From contig JAJFBJ010000070.1 of assembly GCA_020697375.1 (NCBI GenBank), positions 1-16,358 on the forward strand: a stretch of DNA of 16,358 bases. The letters run 5' to 3'. This DNA comes from Nitrospira sp. (GTDB taxonomy: Bacteria > Nitrospirota > Nitrospiria > Nitrospirales > Nitrospiraceae). The notes under the pieces were generated by a model. That model was not told the DNA's origin. It did not search any database and was given only the letters and a program-made list of their open reading frames with translations. Made by a program: the position numbers and the translations under genes. Below, one piece after another: positions 8,088-14,991 of the stretch (positions are counted from its first letter, which is position 1; every line of letters begins with the position of its first letter).

Positions 8088-9053
8088 CTAGCAGTGAGGA
8101 TTAAGCGGTGCGAACTGCGTTATTGCGCTAGAACTTTGAGGCATGGATCCTTCACCGTTCCTTTCAAAACACACGACGCGGTCTATCCCACATTCATCTC
8201 GCAACACATCATAAGTGAGAAACCATCCGCTGCGCTCGGCCTGTTCACATACAGCGGTCGCTTGGCCGAACCCTACCTCCATAAGCAGAACTCCTCCGGG
8301 CTGGAGATAGGCCGGGGCTTGCTGCAAGAGTCGCCGGTGCAGATCCATCCCGTCTGAACCACCGGCCAATGCGAGACGCGGCTCGAAACATCGAACCTCC
8401 GGCTCAAGCGCCATCCAATCGATTTCTGCGATGTACGGAGGATTGGAAATAATCACGTCTACCCGGTGCCCTGGGAATTCCTTACTGAAAGGGGCCAGCA
8501 GATCCCCGCAGAAGCATTCGATCCGCGCTCCGACCCCATGTTGCGCTATATTGTCTCGCGCCACCGCTAGAGCCGCTGGCGACGCATCAATCGCGAGGAT
8601 CCGCGCTCCAGGAAGAGCTGCCGCCACCGACACGGCCAGACAGCCTGACCCGGTTCCCACGTCCACGACTGTCGCCGAAGGGTTTTCTCTACACCGGCGG
8701 ACTGTCTCCTCGACTAACAACGCACTTTCCGGTCGAGGAATTAACACAGACGGGGTGACATGGAACTCTCGCCCGCAAAACTCCTGTGTGCCGAGCACAT
8801 ACTGTAGCGGCTCTCGGTTTGCACGCCTGGCGACCAACGTTTGCACGCTTTCACATTCCGCAGTCGATAGGCGACGTTCCGGATTCAGCCGCAACATGAG
8901 AGGCGACAAATCGAGGACATACTCCAACAACCAGGCCGCCTCCAGCATTGGTTGTTCGATGCCGGCCTCTTTTAGACTACCTTCGACTTCTTCCAGCAAT
9001 GCTCCAATGGTGTGAACTGGCATGTCGATGATTCGAAGCCGTTGGTGGTCCAT
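8088..9053 (-). CDS. prmC: Peptide chain release factor N5-glutamine methyltransferase
   Basis: 321 aa. PrmC methylates the GGQ glutamine of RF1 and RF2. The N-terminal helical domain (about 1-95) contacts the release factor. The methyltransferase domain has VDVGTGSGCL (motif I, about 130-139), ILAIDASPAAL and the N-P-P-Y signature at about 204-207, which binds the target glutamine. ATG 9053 overlaps the prfA stop as TGATG with GGAG five bases upstream, preferred over GTG 9056. M11 is another possible start. The gene directly follows its substrate RF1, a common pairing. The C-terminal tail after VVCFERN is about 20 residues longer than the core domain needs. Confidence 0.95.
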   Translation of the reverse strand: MDHQRLRIIDMPVHTIGALLEEVEGSLKEAGIEQPMLEAAWLLEYVLDLSPLMLRLNPERRLSTAECESVQTLVARRANREPLQYVLGTQEFCGREFHVTPSVLIPRPESALLVEETVRRCRENPSATVVDVGTGSGCLAVSVAAALPGARILAIDASPAALAVARDNIAQHGVGARIECFCGDLLAPFSKEFPGHRVDVIISNPPYIAEIDWMALEPEVRCFEPRLALAGGSDGMDLHRRLLQQAPAYLQPGGVLLMEVGFGQATAVCEQAERSGWFLTYDVLRDECGIDRVVCFERNGEGSMPQSSSAITQFAPLNPHC

Positions 9054-10132
9054 CACGACTCCATCGTGGCCAGATGCTCATAATGGGCACGCAAAGCCTG
9101 AACAATTTCCTCCAGATCGCCGGCCAACACCTGATCAAGCTTATGCACCGTCAAGCCGATGCGATGATCCGTCACGCGATTCTGTGGGAAATTGTAGGTG
9201 CGGATTTTTTCGCTCCGGTCTCCCGTCCCAACCTGCGCCTTCCGGTTTTGGGCGATCTCCGCATCCTGCTTCTCCCGCTCGGCCTCGACGATGCGTGCCC
9301 GCAAGGTCCGCATCGCCTTAGTCCGGTTTTTGAGCTGCGAGCGCTCATCCTGACAACTGACGACCACACCGGTCGGGATGTGCGTAATCCTGACCGCCGA
9401 ATACGTAGTATTGACGCTTTGACCACCGGCCCCGGACGAACAAAACGTATCGATGCGCAGGTCTTTCGGGTCGATGTGGACTTCGACCTCATCCACCTCC
9501 GGCATCACCGCCACTGTCACAGTGGAGGTGTGAATTCTGCCGCTTGCCTCTGTCGCAGGAACACGCTGAACGCGGTGCACACCGCTCTCGTGGCGAAGGC
9601 GACCGTAGGCCCCCTTCCCTTCAAGCAATGCAATGACTTCTCTATATCCACCGATGCCGGTCTCGGACGCATCGACCACTTCCAACCGAAGCCGATTACG
9701 CTCGGCATACTTGAGGTACATACGGAACAGGTCTCCGGCAAATAACGCCGCCTCATCCCCGCCCGTTCCTGCCCGGATTTCAAGAAAGACGTTTTTCTCA
9801 TCGCGCGGATCCTTCGGCGTGAAGTATTCCTTCGCGCGACTTTCAAGCTCCAATAATTGCTCCTTCAGCTGGCCGCTTTCCTCGGCAAATAACTGCCTCA
9901 TTTCTGCTCCCACTGAAGCGTCTTGAAGCATAATCGATACTTCATCGAGTTGCTTCTTCACCTCACCGTAGGTGACGAAATGCAGCGCCGCCTCCTCTAA
10001 TTCCGTTCGTTCCTTGTTCAGCTTGCGAATCACGGCGGGCTGATTGATGACGGACGGATCCATGAGCTGATTGGTCAGTTCCTGGAAGCGAGCGGCTATC
10101 CCCTCCCACTTCTTGATTAACACGGCTTCCAT
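9053..10132 (-). CDS. prfA: Peptide chain release factor 1
   Basis: 359 aa, the usual RF1 length. The anticodon-like tripeptide is P-A-T at 192-194, which marks RF1 (UAA/UAG) rather than RF2 (S-P-F). The catalytic G-G-Q is at 236-238 in [12 protein letters not shown]. The N-terminal coiled region (about 1-100) and the [20 protein letters not shown] segment are typical. ATG 10132 has only a weak GAG upstream. It lies 32 bases after the poly-T of an intrinsic terminator that follows rpmE. So either some readthrough reaches it or an unseen promoter lies in that gap. Confidence 0.97.
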   Translation of the reverse strand: MEAVLIKKWEGIAARFQELTNQLMDPSVINQPAVIRKLNKERTELEEAALHFVTYGEVKKQLDEVSIMLQDASVGAEMRQLFAEESGQLKEQLLELESRAKEYFTPKDPRDEKNVFLEIRAGTGGDEAALFAGDLFRMYLKYAERNRLRLEVVDASETGIGGYREVIALLEGKGAYGRLRHESGVHRVQRVPATEASGRIHTSTVTVAVMPEVDEVEVHIDPKDLRIDTFCSSGAGGQSVNTTYSAVRITHIPTGVVVSCQDERSQLKNRTKAMRTLRARIVEAEREKQDAEIAQNRKAQVGTGDRSEKIRTYNFPQNRVTDHRIGLTVHKLDQVLAGDLEEIVQALRAHYEHLATMES

Positions 10133-10164
10133 ATACCGCTCATTCCACTTTTGTCGTCCGGCTC

Positions 10165-10202
10165 AAAAAAACAAGAAACCCTGCCCCAGAAAGAAGCAGG
10201 GT
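10165..10202 (-). terminator. Rho-independent terminator after rpmE
   Basis: On the minus strand a perfect 7-bp stem, ACCCTGC with GCAGGGT (10178-10184 and 10196-10202), encloses an 11-base loop. TTTCTTG and seven more Ts follow (10165-10177). It lies 24 bases downstream of the rpmE stop and points the same way. It sits upstream of prfA, so it probably lowers rather than blocks transcription of the prfA-his operon. Confidence 0.85.
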
Positions 10203-10226
10203 CTCCTTATTATCCTGACTGGGGGC

Positions 10227-10433
10227 CTATTTGTCCTTTTTTGCGTACTTCTTTTTGAATCGTTCGACACGCCCTTCCGTATCGACGATTTTCTGGGTTC
10301 CGGTAAAGAATGGATGGCACCCTGCGCAAATGTCTACCTTGATATTCCCGATAGTAGATCTCGTCTTGAACGTATTTCCACATGCGCACTGCACTGCAGC
10401 TTCGCGGTAAACTGGATGGATTCCCTTTTGCAT
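10227..10433 (-). CDS. rpmE: 50S ribosomal protein L31, zinc-binding (type A) form
   Basis: 68 aa beginning [19 protein letters not shown]. Four cysteines, C16, C18, C36 and C39 (C-x-C and C-x-x-C), identify the zinc-containing L31 rather than the cysteine-free paralogue YkgM/RpmE2. [18 protein letters not shown] is the conserved C-terminal block. ATG 10433 has a strong AAGGAG five bases upstream. It lies between rho and prfA, a frequent bacterial order. A terminator directly follows it, fitting high output of a ribosomal protein relative to the genes beyond. Confidence 0.97.
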   Translation of the reverse strand: MQKGIHPVYREAAVQCACGNTFKTRSTIGNIKVDICAGCHPFFTGTQKIVDTEGRVERFKKKYAKKDK

Positions 10434-10490
10434 ACGTACTCCTTCGCCCTAGAATCGTTGACTCGTGGGTTCTACTCGCCAGGGTGCGTG

Positions 10491-10520
10491 ACTGTACACC
10501 GGAGCGACCTGCAGTGGCAA
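10491..10520 (-). promoter_or_regulatory. Candidate rpmE promoter
   Basis: In the 96-base rho-rpmE gap the minus strand reads TTGCCA (10515-10520), 18 bases, then TACAGT (10491-10496): five and four matches to the sigma-70 boxes. It would give a leader of about 50 bases. No terminator is visible after rho, so readthrough from rho is also possible. Confidence 0.35.
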
Positions 10521-10529
10521 GCAGAGGGC

Positions 10530-11777
10530 CTAGCGATTCATGGATTGCAAAAATTCCTGATTCGTTTTCGTGCCGCCGATTTTATCCATCAAGAACTCCA
10601 TGGCTTCCATCGTTCCCAGCGGGCTCAGGACCTTGCGCAGAATCCACATCTTATTCAAGCGATCGCGATCAACCAGCAACTCTTCCTTGCGGGTGCCGGA
10701 CTGACTGATATCGATCGCCGGGAAGAGACGTTTGTCGGCCAACCGCCGATCCAAATGCACTTCCATATTGCCGGTGCCTTTGAATTCTTCAAAAATCACG
10801 TCGTCCATACGGCTGCCCGTGTCAATCAACGCCGTGGCCATAATGGTCAAACTGCCGCCGTTCTCGATGTTTCGTGCCGCACCAAAAAACCGCTTCGGAC
10901 GTTGGAGGGCGTTTGAATCCAACCCGCCGGAAAGGACCTTTCCGCTGGGAGGCGCAATTGTGTTGTAGGCTCTGGCCAAGCGAGTGATGCTATCGAGCAG
11001 AATCACCACATCTTTTTTGTGTTCGACCAGTCGTTTCGCCTTTTCCAGCACCATTTCAGCCACTTGGGCATGGCGTTGTGCCGGCTCGTCGAAGGTAGAA
11101 CTGATGACCTCTGCCTTGACCTGTCGCTGCCAATCCGTCACCTCCTCCGGTCGTTCGTCGATTAAGAGGACGATTAAGGTTACCTCCTTATGGTTTTTCA
11201 ATATGGCGCGGGCTATCGCCTGCAGCATCATGGTTTTTCCTGTCCGAGGTGCCGCGACGATCAGGCCACGCTGCCCTTTGCCGATCGGTGTCGTCAAGTC
11301 CATCACGCGAGTACAGTATTCCTCCCGATCGAATTCGAGATTCAGTCGCTCTTCGGGATAAAGAGGCGTCAGATTATCAAAAAGAATTTTGTCACGTGAG
11401 ACTTCAGGGTCCTCATAGTTGACCTTTTCCACCTTCAGCAAGGCGAAGTAACGCTCGCTCTCCTTCGGGGGACGGATTTGACCTGACACAATATCGCCCG
11501 TCCGAAGGTTAAATCGACGAATTTGCGATGGAGAAATGTAAATATCGTCTGGACCGGGAAGGTAATTTGAGTCGGGAGCCCGAAGAAATCCAAACCCATC
11601 AGGCAAGGTTTCCAAAACCCCTTCACCAAAGACGACGCCGTTCTTCTCAGTCTGGGCCTGCAGAATCGCAAAAATAAGTTCTTGCTTGCGCAGATTCGCA
11701 GCACCTTCGATCTTCAGGTCTCGCGCGACCTCGTTCAAATCGGCAATGGTCTTTTGCTTGAGTTCCGCTAAATGCAT
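10530..11777 (-). CDS. rho: Transcription termination factor Rho
   Basis: 415 aa hexameric RNA-dependent ATPase, close to the E. coli length of 419. The order is: N-terminal helical domain opening [20 protein letters not shown]; cold-shock-like primary RNA-binding domain with [11 protein letters not shown]; then the ATPase with Walker A APRTGKT, Walker [17 protein letters not shown] and the Q-loop/R-loop region [23 protein letters not shown] 11777 starts the conserved N-terminus and has AGGGGAA five to six bases upstream. ATG 11801 (8 residues longer) and a frame open to 11840 are alternatives. No long N-terminal insertion is present, unlike Rho of actinobacteria. A strong promoter lies about 300 bases upstream. 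Confidence 0.97.
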   Translation of the reverse strand: MHLAELKQKTIADLNEVARDLKIEGAANLRKQELIFAILQAQTEKNGVVFGEGVLETLPDGFGFLRAPDSNYLPGPDDIYISPSQIRRFNLRTGDIVSGQIRPPKESERYFALLKVEKVNYEDPEVSRDKILFDNLTPLYPEERLNLEFDREEYCTRVMDLTTPIGKGQRGLIVAAPRTGKTMMLQAIARAILKNHKEVTLIVLLIDERPEEVTDWQRQVKAEVISSTFDEPAQRHAQVAEMVLEKAKRLVEHKKDVVILLDSITRLARAYNTIAPPSGKVLSGGLDSNALQRPKRFFGAARNIENGGSLTIMATALIDTGSRMDDVIFEEFKGTGNMEVHLDRRLADKRLFPAIDISQSGTRKEELLVDRDRLNKMWILRKVLSPLGTMEAMEFLMDKIGGTKTNQEFLQSMNR

Positions 11778-11901
11778 AACTTCCCCTTTAACCTGTGCCA
11801 TACCTCTCCCTACCGGGCTCTCAACCCAATAGCTCCCCAAGTGAGAAAAACAATGTTGGTGCTCTTGAAGAAATTCACGGAAATGATTGCCTAAATGTCA
11901 A

Positions 11902-11923
11902 CCTGCTGGCTGTTTATGGCAGG
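11902..11923 (-). promoter_or_regulatory. Hairpin in the rho leader
   Basis: CCTGC (11902-11906) and GCAGG (11919-11923) form a perfect 5-bp stem with a 12-base loop in the transcribed leader between the rho promoter and start codon. No T-run follows. It could take part in leader control, but the stem is short. Confidence 0.25.
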
Positions 11924-12087
11924 ATAATTCGCTGAAGATGCTCGTCGATTTACATTCTGCAGAAATGAGATGACCAGACTTATGAGCAACAAAAACTAAA
12001 CTAATTCAGTGATTTTACGCTTGGGATGGGTCTTGAGAGCTGGTGCAAGAAGAAAAACGTTCTATTGGATTCGTAGTATTCATTTTC

Positions 12088-12116
12088 ATTTTAGTGTCCA
12101 CGACGAATAATGTCAA
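12088..12116 (-). promoter_or_regulatory. Sigma-70 promoter for rho
   Basis: The minus strand has a perfect -35 TTGACA (12111-12116), a 17-base spacer and -10 TAAAAT (12088-12093), five of six matches. Transcription would begin near 12080 and give a leader of about 300 bases before ATG 11777. This is the best promoter match upstream of rho. The 11778-12087 stretch contains no convincing gene. Confidence 0.7.
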
Positions 12117-12246
12117 TACATTCTATCTACAATATCGCTCATCCGATCATTCCCGTCACAAGTGAAATCGGGAAAACCTTTGGGTATCTGGCATACCATC
12201 GAGCGTCTACTTACAATGCGCGCTCTAACGTGTCTCTAAGACCTGG

Positions 12247-12275
12247 TTGCAGGCCACTGGCTTATGTGCTAAAGA
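12247..12275 (+). promoter_or_regulatory. Candidate promoter for the DUF2203 gene
   Basis: TTGCAG (12247-12252), 17 bases, then an extended -10, TGC-TAAAGA (-10 at 12270-12275). The start of transcription would fall about 10 bases before ATG 12292, leaving almost no leader and no ribosome site. Matches are partial, so this is tentative. Confidence 0.28.
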
Positions 12276-12291
12276 TCGCGACGAAAAAATT

Positions 12292-12705
12292 ATGGCAAAA
12301 CCTGACAACGATACACCCGACCGAGTCTTCACGCTGGCGGAAGCAAATGAACTATTGCCTCAACTTAACAGGCGATTTCTCGCCGTTCGTCGGGCAAAAA
12401 TCGTCATAGCCAATACGAAAGAAGAAGTGAGCAAAGCCAGCGCCCAAGCTGCCTCCGGCGGGGGAAGCTCAGTAGGTGCCCAATATATAAGAGCCCTTCA
12501 CGAAATCAGCGGAAGTCTTCAGTCCGTTCACGAGCTTGGGGTAGTCATTAAGGATGTCGACCTAGGGTTGTGCGACTTTCCCTATATGCTTGAGGGACGT
12601 ATCGTATACTTGTGTTGGAAATATGGCGAAGACGAAATTCGATGGTGGCATGAGATTTCTTGTGGATACAAGGACCGCCTGCCATTGGATGGGACGGTCG
12701 CATAA
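12292..12705 (+). CDS. DUF2203 family protein
   Basis: 137 aa, of unknown function. The family pattern is clear: FTLAEANELLPQL near the N-terminus (13-25), a helical middle with a low-complexity AASGGGSS turn (54-60), then ELGVVIKDVDLGLCDFP (81-97) and GRIVYLCWKYGEDEIRWWHE (102-121). The closing GYKDRLPLDG is the usual family end. Start ATG 12292 matches the family N-terminus; the frame is open back to a TTG at 12247 but that part looks non-coding. No Shine-Dalgarno sequence is visible. It is divergent from rho and is followed by decayed IS DNA, so it stands alone. Nothing in the sequence gives a biochemical role. Confidence 0.82.
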   Translation: MAKPDNDTPDRVFTLAEANELLPQLNRRFLAVRRAKIVIANTKEEVSKASAQAASGGGSSVGAQYIRALHEISGSLQSVHELGVVIKDVDLGLCDFPYMLEGRIVYLCWKYGEDEIRWWHEISCGYKDRLPLDGTVA

Positions 12706-12805
12706 TGGAAGTTCGGATGCTGCCGTCGGCCTGTTCTAAGACGGTTCTTGCAATGGAGCAGACCACTTTTCCGGCGATCTTGATTAGCCTGACGTTATGC
12801 TGCAA
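12706..12805 (-). pseudogene. Possible fragment of another transposase C-terminus
   Basis: The minus strand from a start at 12805 reads MQHNVRLIKIAGKVVCSIAR and then TVLEQADGS before running into the DUF2203 gene in antisense. The L-I-K-I-(A/G) then basic-helix pattern recalls the C-terminal end of IS1380/IS4-type transposases. The match is short and from memory only. It adjoins the IS3 remnants, which is its main support. Confidence 0.2.
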
Positions 12806-12814
12806 CCTCTATCG

Positions 12815-13202
12815 AGGTCAGGAACTCGAGTGACCTGTGCGCGGCGATGATTGCAATCCAACCGCCACGCTCCGATGATCGCTTGCGCCTCACCGAGTGA
12901 GGCGGGACTGGCGCATGTTAAGGCACTCGCCTCGCAGGCGTCCTCTAACCAGGGCATTCTCCACCAATGACTCAATGAAGACATTCCTCTCGGGTTGCCC
13001 GGTCGGATGAAGGCAAGCTGAACACCTCGGCAGCAGTTCGCAGCGCTCTGATTGGAAATCGATTTTATGATCGACCGTGACGGACCGAGAGAACTTACCT
13101 TCGCTCAGCGCACGATCGTACGCCTAACTTAATCTCCCGTACGGAACAGCCCGAAATCCATCTCTAGCCCGGATTATCTCGACTCCAGTTATCCGCGGCG
13201 AT
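12815..13202 (-). pseudogene. IS3-family orfB remnant, C-terminal half (second element)
   Basis: Translated across at least four frame changes, the minus strand gives in order IAADNWSRDNPG, LEMDFGL, DRALSEGKF, SRSVTVDHKIDFQS (the second catalytic Asp region), GVQLAFIRPGNP, NVFIESL, NALVRGRLRGECLNM (the catalytic-Glu helix, normally ESFNGRLRDECLN) and SLGEAQAIIGAWRLDCNHRR, ending in HSS. These are the successive blocks of the C-terminal integrase core of one IS3 branch. Stops and shifts rule out function. The N-terminal half is missing and replaced by the first element at about 13203. Confidence 0.75.
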
Positions 13203-13204
13203 CA

Positions 13205-13735
13205 GAATCTGAATAGGTCCGCCAGATGGCCATTACCATCGGAGCCCCAGTTGCGCGTCACCCTCATCGGCCAACCGACGACACGACGAGACAACAGATC
13301 GACGACCCACCTCATACAGTCAGCCCTCGCTGGTCCAGATATACATGAATCGACCACCCATTTGCGGTTCGGCGCAGACGCTTCAATTTGTGATTGAGCA
13401 GATTCGGTGAGACCATTCGCTGCGAACACTCGTTGACATCGGCTGGCACCCAACGCCGCCTGGGCTGCGCCTGCCGATCCGTCCGATGCAGGCCACACGT
13501 CTCTCCTCGGCCAGCAGGTCGTGCCAGACACGTCTCGCGCCGCCGGTCCGGGCACTCTGCAGGAAAATCGCCTGGATCTTGGCGTCCAGAGCCTCATCGC
13601 AGGCAGGTGCGCTGGCTTGGTGGCCGCGTCAGCCAGGTATAGAATCCCCGTGCGAGACACAAGCGCCTCGCACAGCCACGCCGCCGGCCAGACCACCGGT
13701 GTCATCCGATGAAGCCGAACGTCACATCGCCTCCT
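13205..13735 (-). pseudogene. IS3-family orfB remnant, N-terminal part (first element)
   Basis: The minus strand encodes, across several frames, TFGFIG, WPAAWLCEALVSRTG, FYTWLTRPPSQRT, EALDAKIQAIFLQSAR with GGARRVWHDLLAEERRV, APNRKWVVDS, RWVVDLLSRRVVGWPM and finally PMVMAIWR. This is the order of an IS3 orfB: HTH-like N-terminus, then the first part of the DDE core. It ends abruptly after MAIWR, before the D-x-G-S-Q-Y and final-Glu blocks. A 182-codon open frame spans part of this (13202-13750), but it crosses between real frames and is not a genuine gene. Confidence 0.78.
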
Positions 13736-14009
13736 TTGGGAGGTAGGCACCGGCTTTTAAAAATGTCTCGCTCGGCCTTGAGCTTGCAAACCTCACGACG
13801 GAAACGTTCAAGTTCGCCCTACTCAGGCCTCATGTGCCCTTGGCCTCCAATTGGCATGCTGCGGATTACTTGTACACCCTGTACCCATCGACGTAACACG
13901 AACACGTGCACGCTCAAGTCAGGCAAGGCTTATACGACCGACACCCCGTGTTCTGTAATCCACTTTACCCTCTTCCGCTTAACTCTCGCACAAGCTTTCG
14001 TCGCTCCAT
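13722..14009 (-). pseudogene. IS3-family orfA remnant
   Basis: ATG 14009 has GGAGGTGGATC directly upstream. The reading then gives MERRKLVRELSG; after a frameshift VKWITEHGVSVV, stop, ALPDLSVHVFVLRRWVQG and MPIGGQGHMRPE, stop, GELERFRREVCKLKAERDIF; after a further shift at a shortened A-run KAGAYLPKEAM and TGA. This is the orfA helix-turn-helix followed by its leucine-zipper-like helix. Two nonsense codons and two shifts make it dead. The slippery A-run normally used for orfA-orfB frameshifting is reduced to AAAA. Confidence 0.82.
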
Positions 14010-14031
14010 GATCCACCTCCATTTCATCGAT

Positions 14032-14077
14032 ACACCTAACTCGGTGTCTTTGAAACTGGCAGCAGGCCAGATTGACA
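14032..14077 (-). repeat. Probable terminal end of the first IS3 element
   Basis: Reading outward on the plus strand, the segment ends ...GATTGACA. On the minus strand it therefore begins TGTCAATC, matching the TG...CA ends of IS3-family elements. The distance to orfA (68 bases) is usual. Two small hairpins lie inside: CTGGC/GCCAG (14056-14070) and ACACC/GGTGT (14032-14047). The exact end is inferred, since the opposite repeat is lost. Confidence 0.5.
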
Positions 14078-14101
14078 ACCTGAAAGATTGCCACCTATAA
14101 T
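14072..14101 (+). promoter_or_regulatory. Perfect consensus sigma-70 promoter for the oxidoreductase operon
   Basis: TTGACA (14072-14077), 18 bases, TATAAT (14096-14101): both boxes are six out of six. It points toward the gene at 14309, with a start expected near 14108 and a leader of about 200 bases. The -35 box coincides with the inferred last six bases of the IS3 remnant, whereas the -10 is in flanking DNA. This would be a hybrid promoter made by the insertion. Confidence 0.72.
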
Positions 14102-14308
14102 GCGCACTTAGATACTTTTCCAATCGTGAGATGACTCTAGTTCAAAAGACCTAACTGCTTTCTCTCATGCTGGCCCTAAATTTCTCTCCTATGGGCCTTC
14201 TGCCGTGTTGCAGGGGAACAGTGGGAAAGCATAGAGTGATTCAACCGCGCCCTAAAACGAAGATGTACCGTTGCAAGTTCCTTAACCAGTAAAAGAGAGC
14301 AGGAACGA
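14102..14308 (+). other. Leader of the oxidoreductase operon; no gene seen
   Basis: About 200 bases between the promoter and ATG 14309. I see no coding sequence and no intrinsic terminator. One possible weak hairpin pairs GGCCC (14172-14176) with GGGCC (14194-14198). The ribosome site GCAGGA lies four bases before the start codon. Confidence 0.4.
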
Positions 14309-14944
14309 ATGACTCAGTATCGTGTGTTACCAGGCCCTGAACATTTTCTGCCCCCGGCGGCCGCTTCCATGGGGATTTATCTCCCTAACCCGGGTGAGGC
14401 GCATATCAATGGTGTCATCGTCCCCGAAGAAAAAGCTTATGAAGAAGCGGCCCGGCAATTCCTTATGGCTCAAGTACCGACTATCTTCCCTGGACCGCTC
14501 GTATTATGGGCATGGAATGAAAAAGCGGCCAAAAAGGCCGCAGCAGTGAGAAAATTATACGATATCCTCAAGGAATGCGTTCAACCCGGTCAAAGGCCGA
14601 TGCTGATTCCTATGCCGGACTACCGCCCCAAATATCCCAAAATTAATCCCGAAGTGGAAATTAACCCAAATCATCCGAACCTGACCATTTGGCATAACAA
14701 AATCGATTGTTGCATGTTCATCGGAGTACACTGCCATCAGGCAAATTTGTCACTGAAGATTATCCGAGGTGGAACCTCGTGCTATACGGTCGCAATGTGC
14801 GCCCAAGCAGGACATGAAGACGCCATGCTTTCTTTCAGAGATGCTTCAGTTGAAAAGATTCTAAAGCTAGGCGATTGGATCCGCAAACTCAAAGGCACGG
14901 TTAAACCACGGCTGGCATCATCCAAGACGGGCGCTTCTAATTAA
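14309..14944 (+). CDS. 2-oxoacid:ferredoxin oxidoreductase-associated subunit, CdhB/ACS-epsilon-like
   Basis: 211 aa. The C-terminal half reads like the CO dehydrogenase beta / acetyl-CoA synthase epsilon family (Rossmann-type fold): NPNHPNLTIWHNKIDCCMFI, then GVHCHQANLSLKII, AMCAQAGHEDAMLSFRDAS and a final helix KILKLGDWIRKLKG. The N-terminal half has GPEHFLPPAAASMGIYLPNP and APTIFPGPLVLWAW-like blocks. Cysteines are scattered, with no C-x-x-C-x-x-C, so it is not the ferredoxin-like delta subunit of four-subunit enzymes. It lies 47 bases ahead of the alpha subunit and is first in the operon. That matches the D subunit of the Hydrogenobacter D-A-B-G-E type (forD or porD). It probably has a structural or electron-transfer accessory role; the exact role is unknown. 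GCAGGA supports the start. Confidence 0.78.
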   Translation: MTQYRVLPGPEHFLPPAAASMGIYLPNPGEAHINGVIVPEEKAYEEAARQFLMAQVPTIFPGPLVLWAWNEKAAKKAAAVRKLYDILKECVQPGQRPMLIPMPDYRPKYPKINPEVEINPNHPNLTIWHNKIDCCMFIGVHCHQANLSLKIIRGGTSCYTVAMCAQAGHEDAMLSFRDASVEKILKLGDWIRKLKGTVKPRLASSKTGASN

Positions 14945-14991
14945 ATGATATTCAGCTGAAGCGCGGAAGAAAATTGAAAGGAGGCCGTCCC

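Larger units (their letters stand above)
12800..14077 (-). mobile_element. Decayed IS3-family insertion sequence cluster (two elements)
   Basis: This 1.3-kb stretch contains no intact gene, yet almost all of it reads as IS3-family transposase on the minus strand once frameshifts and stops are bridged. From right to left: a probable terminal end (14032-14077), a broken orfA (13722-14009) and the N-terminal half of orfB (about 13205-13735). Then, from about 13202, comes the C-terminal half of an orfB from a different IS3 subgroup. Both orfB pieces contain the same stretch of the DDE domain, which a single element could not. No matching right-hand inverted repeat or target duplication could be found. 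The element is inactive. Confidence 0.8.

Noticed and set aside
10133..10212. Possible leader peptide starting CTG after AAGGAG between rpmE and prfA
   Set aside because: The frame runs through the terminator hairpin, uses a rare start and has no recognisable pattern.
11873..11901. Second TTGACA (11896-11901, minus) as a rho promoter
   Set aside because: No acceptable -10 at 16-18 bases; the upstream TTGACA-N17-TAAAAT is far better.
12247..12291. Earlier TTG start for the DUF2203 gene
   Set aside because: The extra 15 residues do not resemble the family N-terminus, and the TTG overlaps a promoter-like sequence.
12705..12833. 42-codon plus-strand frame whose ATG overlaps the DUF2203 stop (TAATG)
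   Set aside because: No ribosome site or recognisable protein, and it extends into minus-strand transposase remnants.
13202..13750. Open frame of 182 codons on the minus strand
   Set aside because: It is pieces of IS3 orfB joined with out-of-frame stretches; recognisable transposase blocks switch frames along it, so it is a pseudogene, not a protein.
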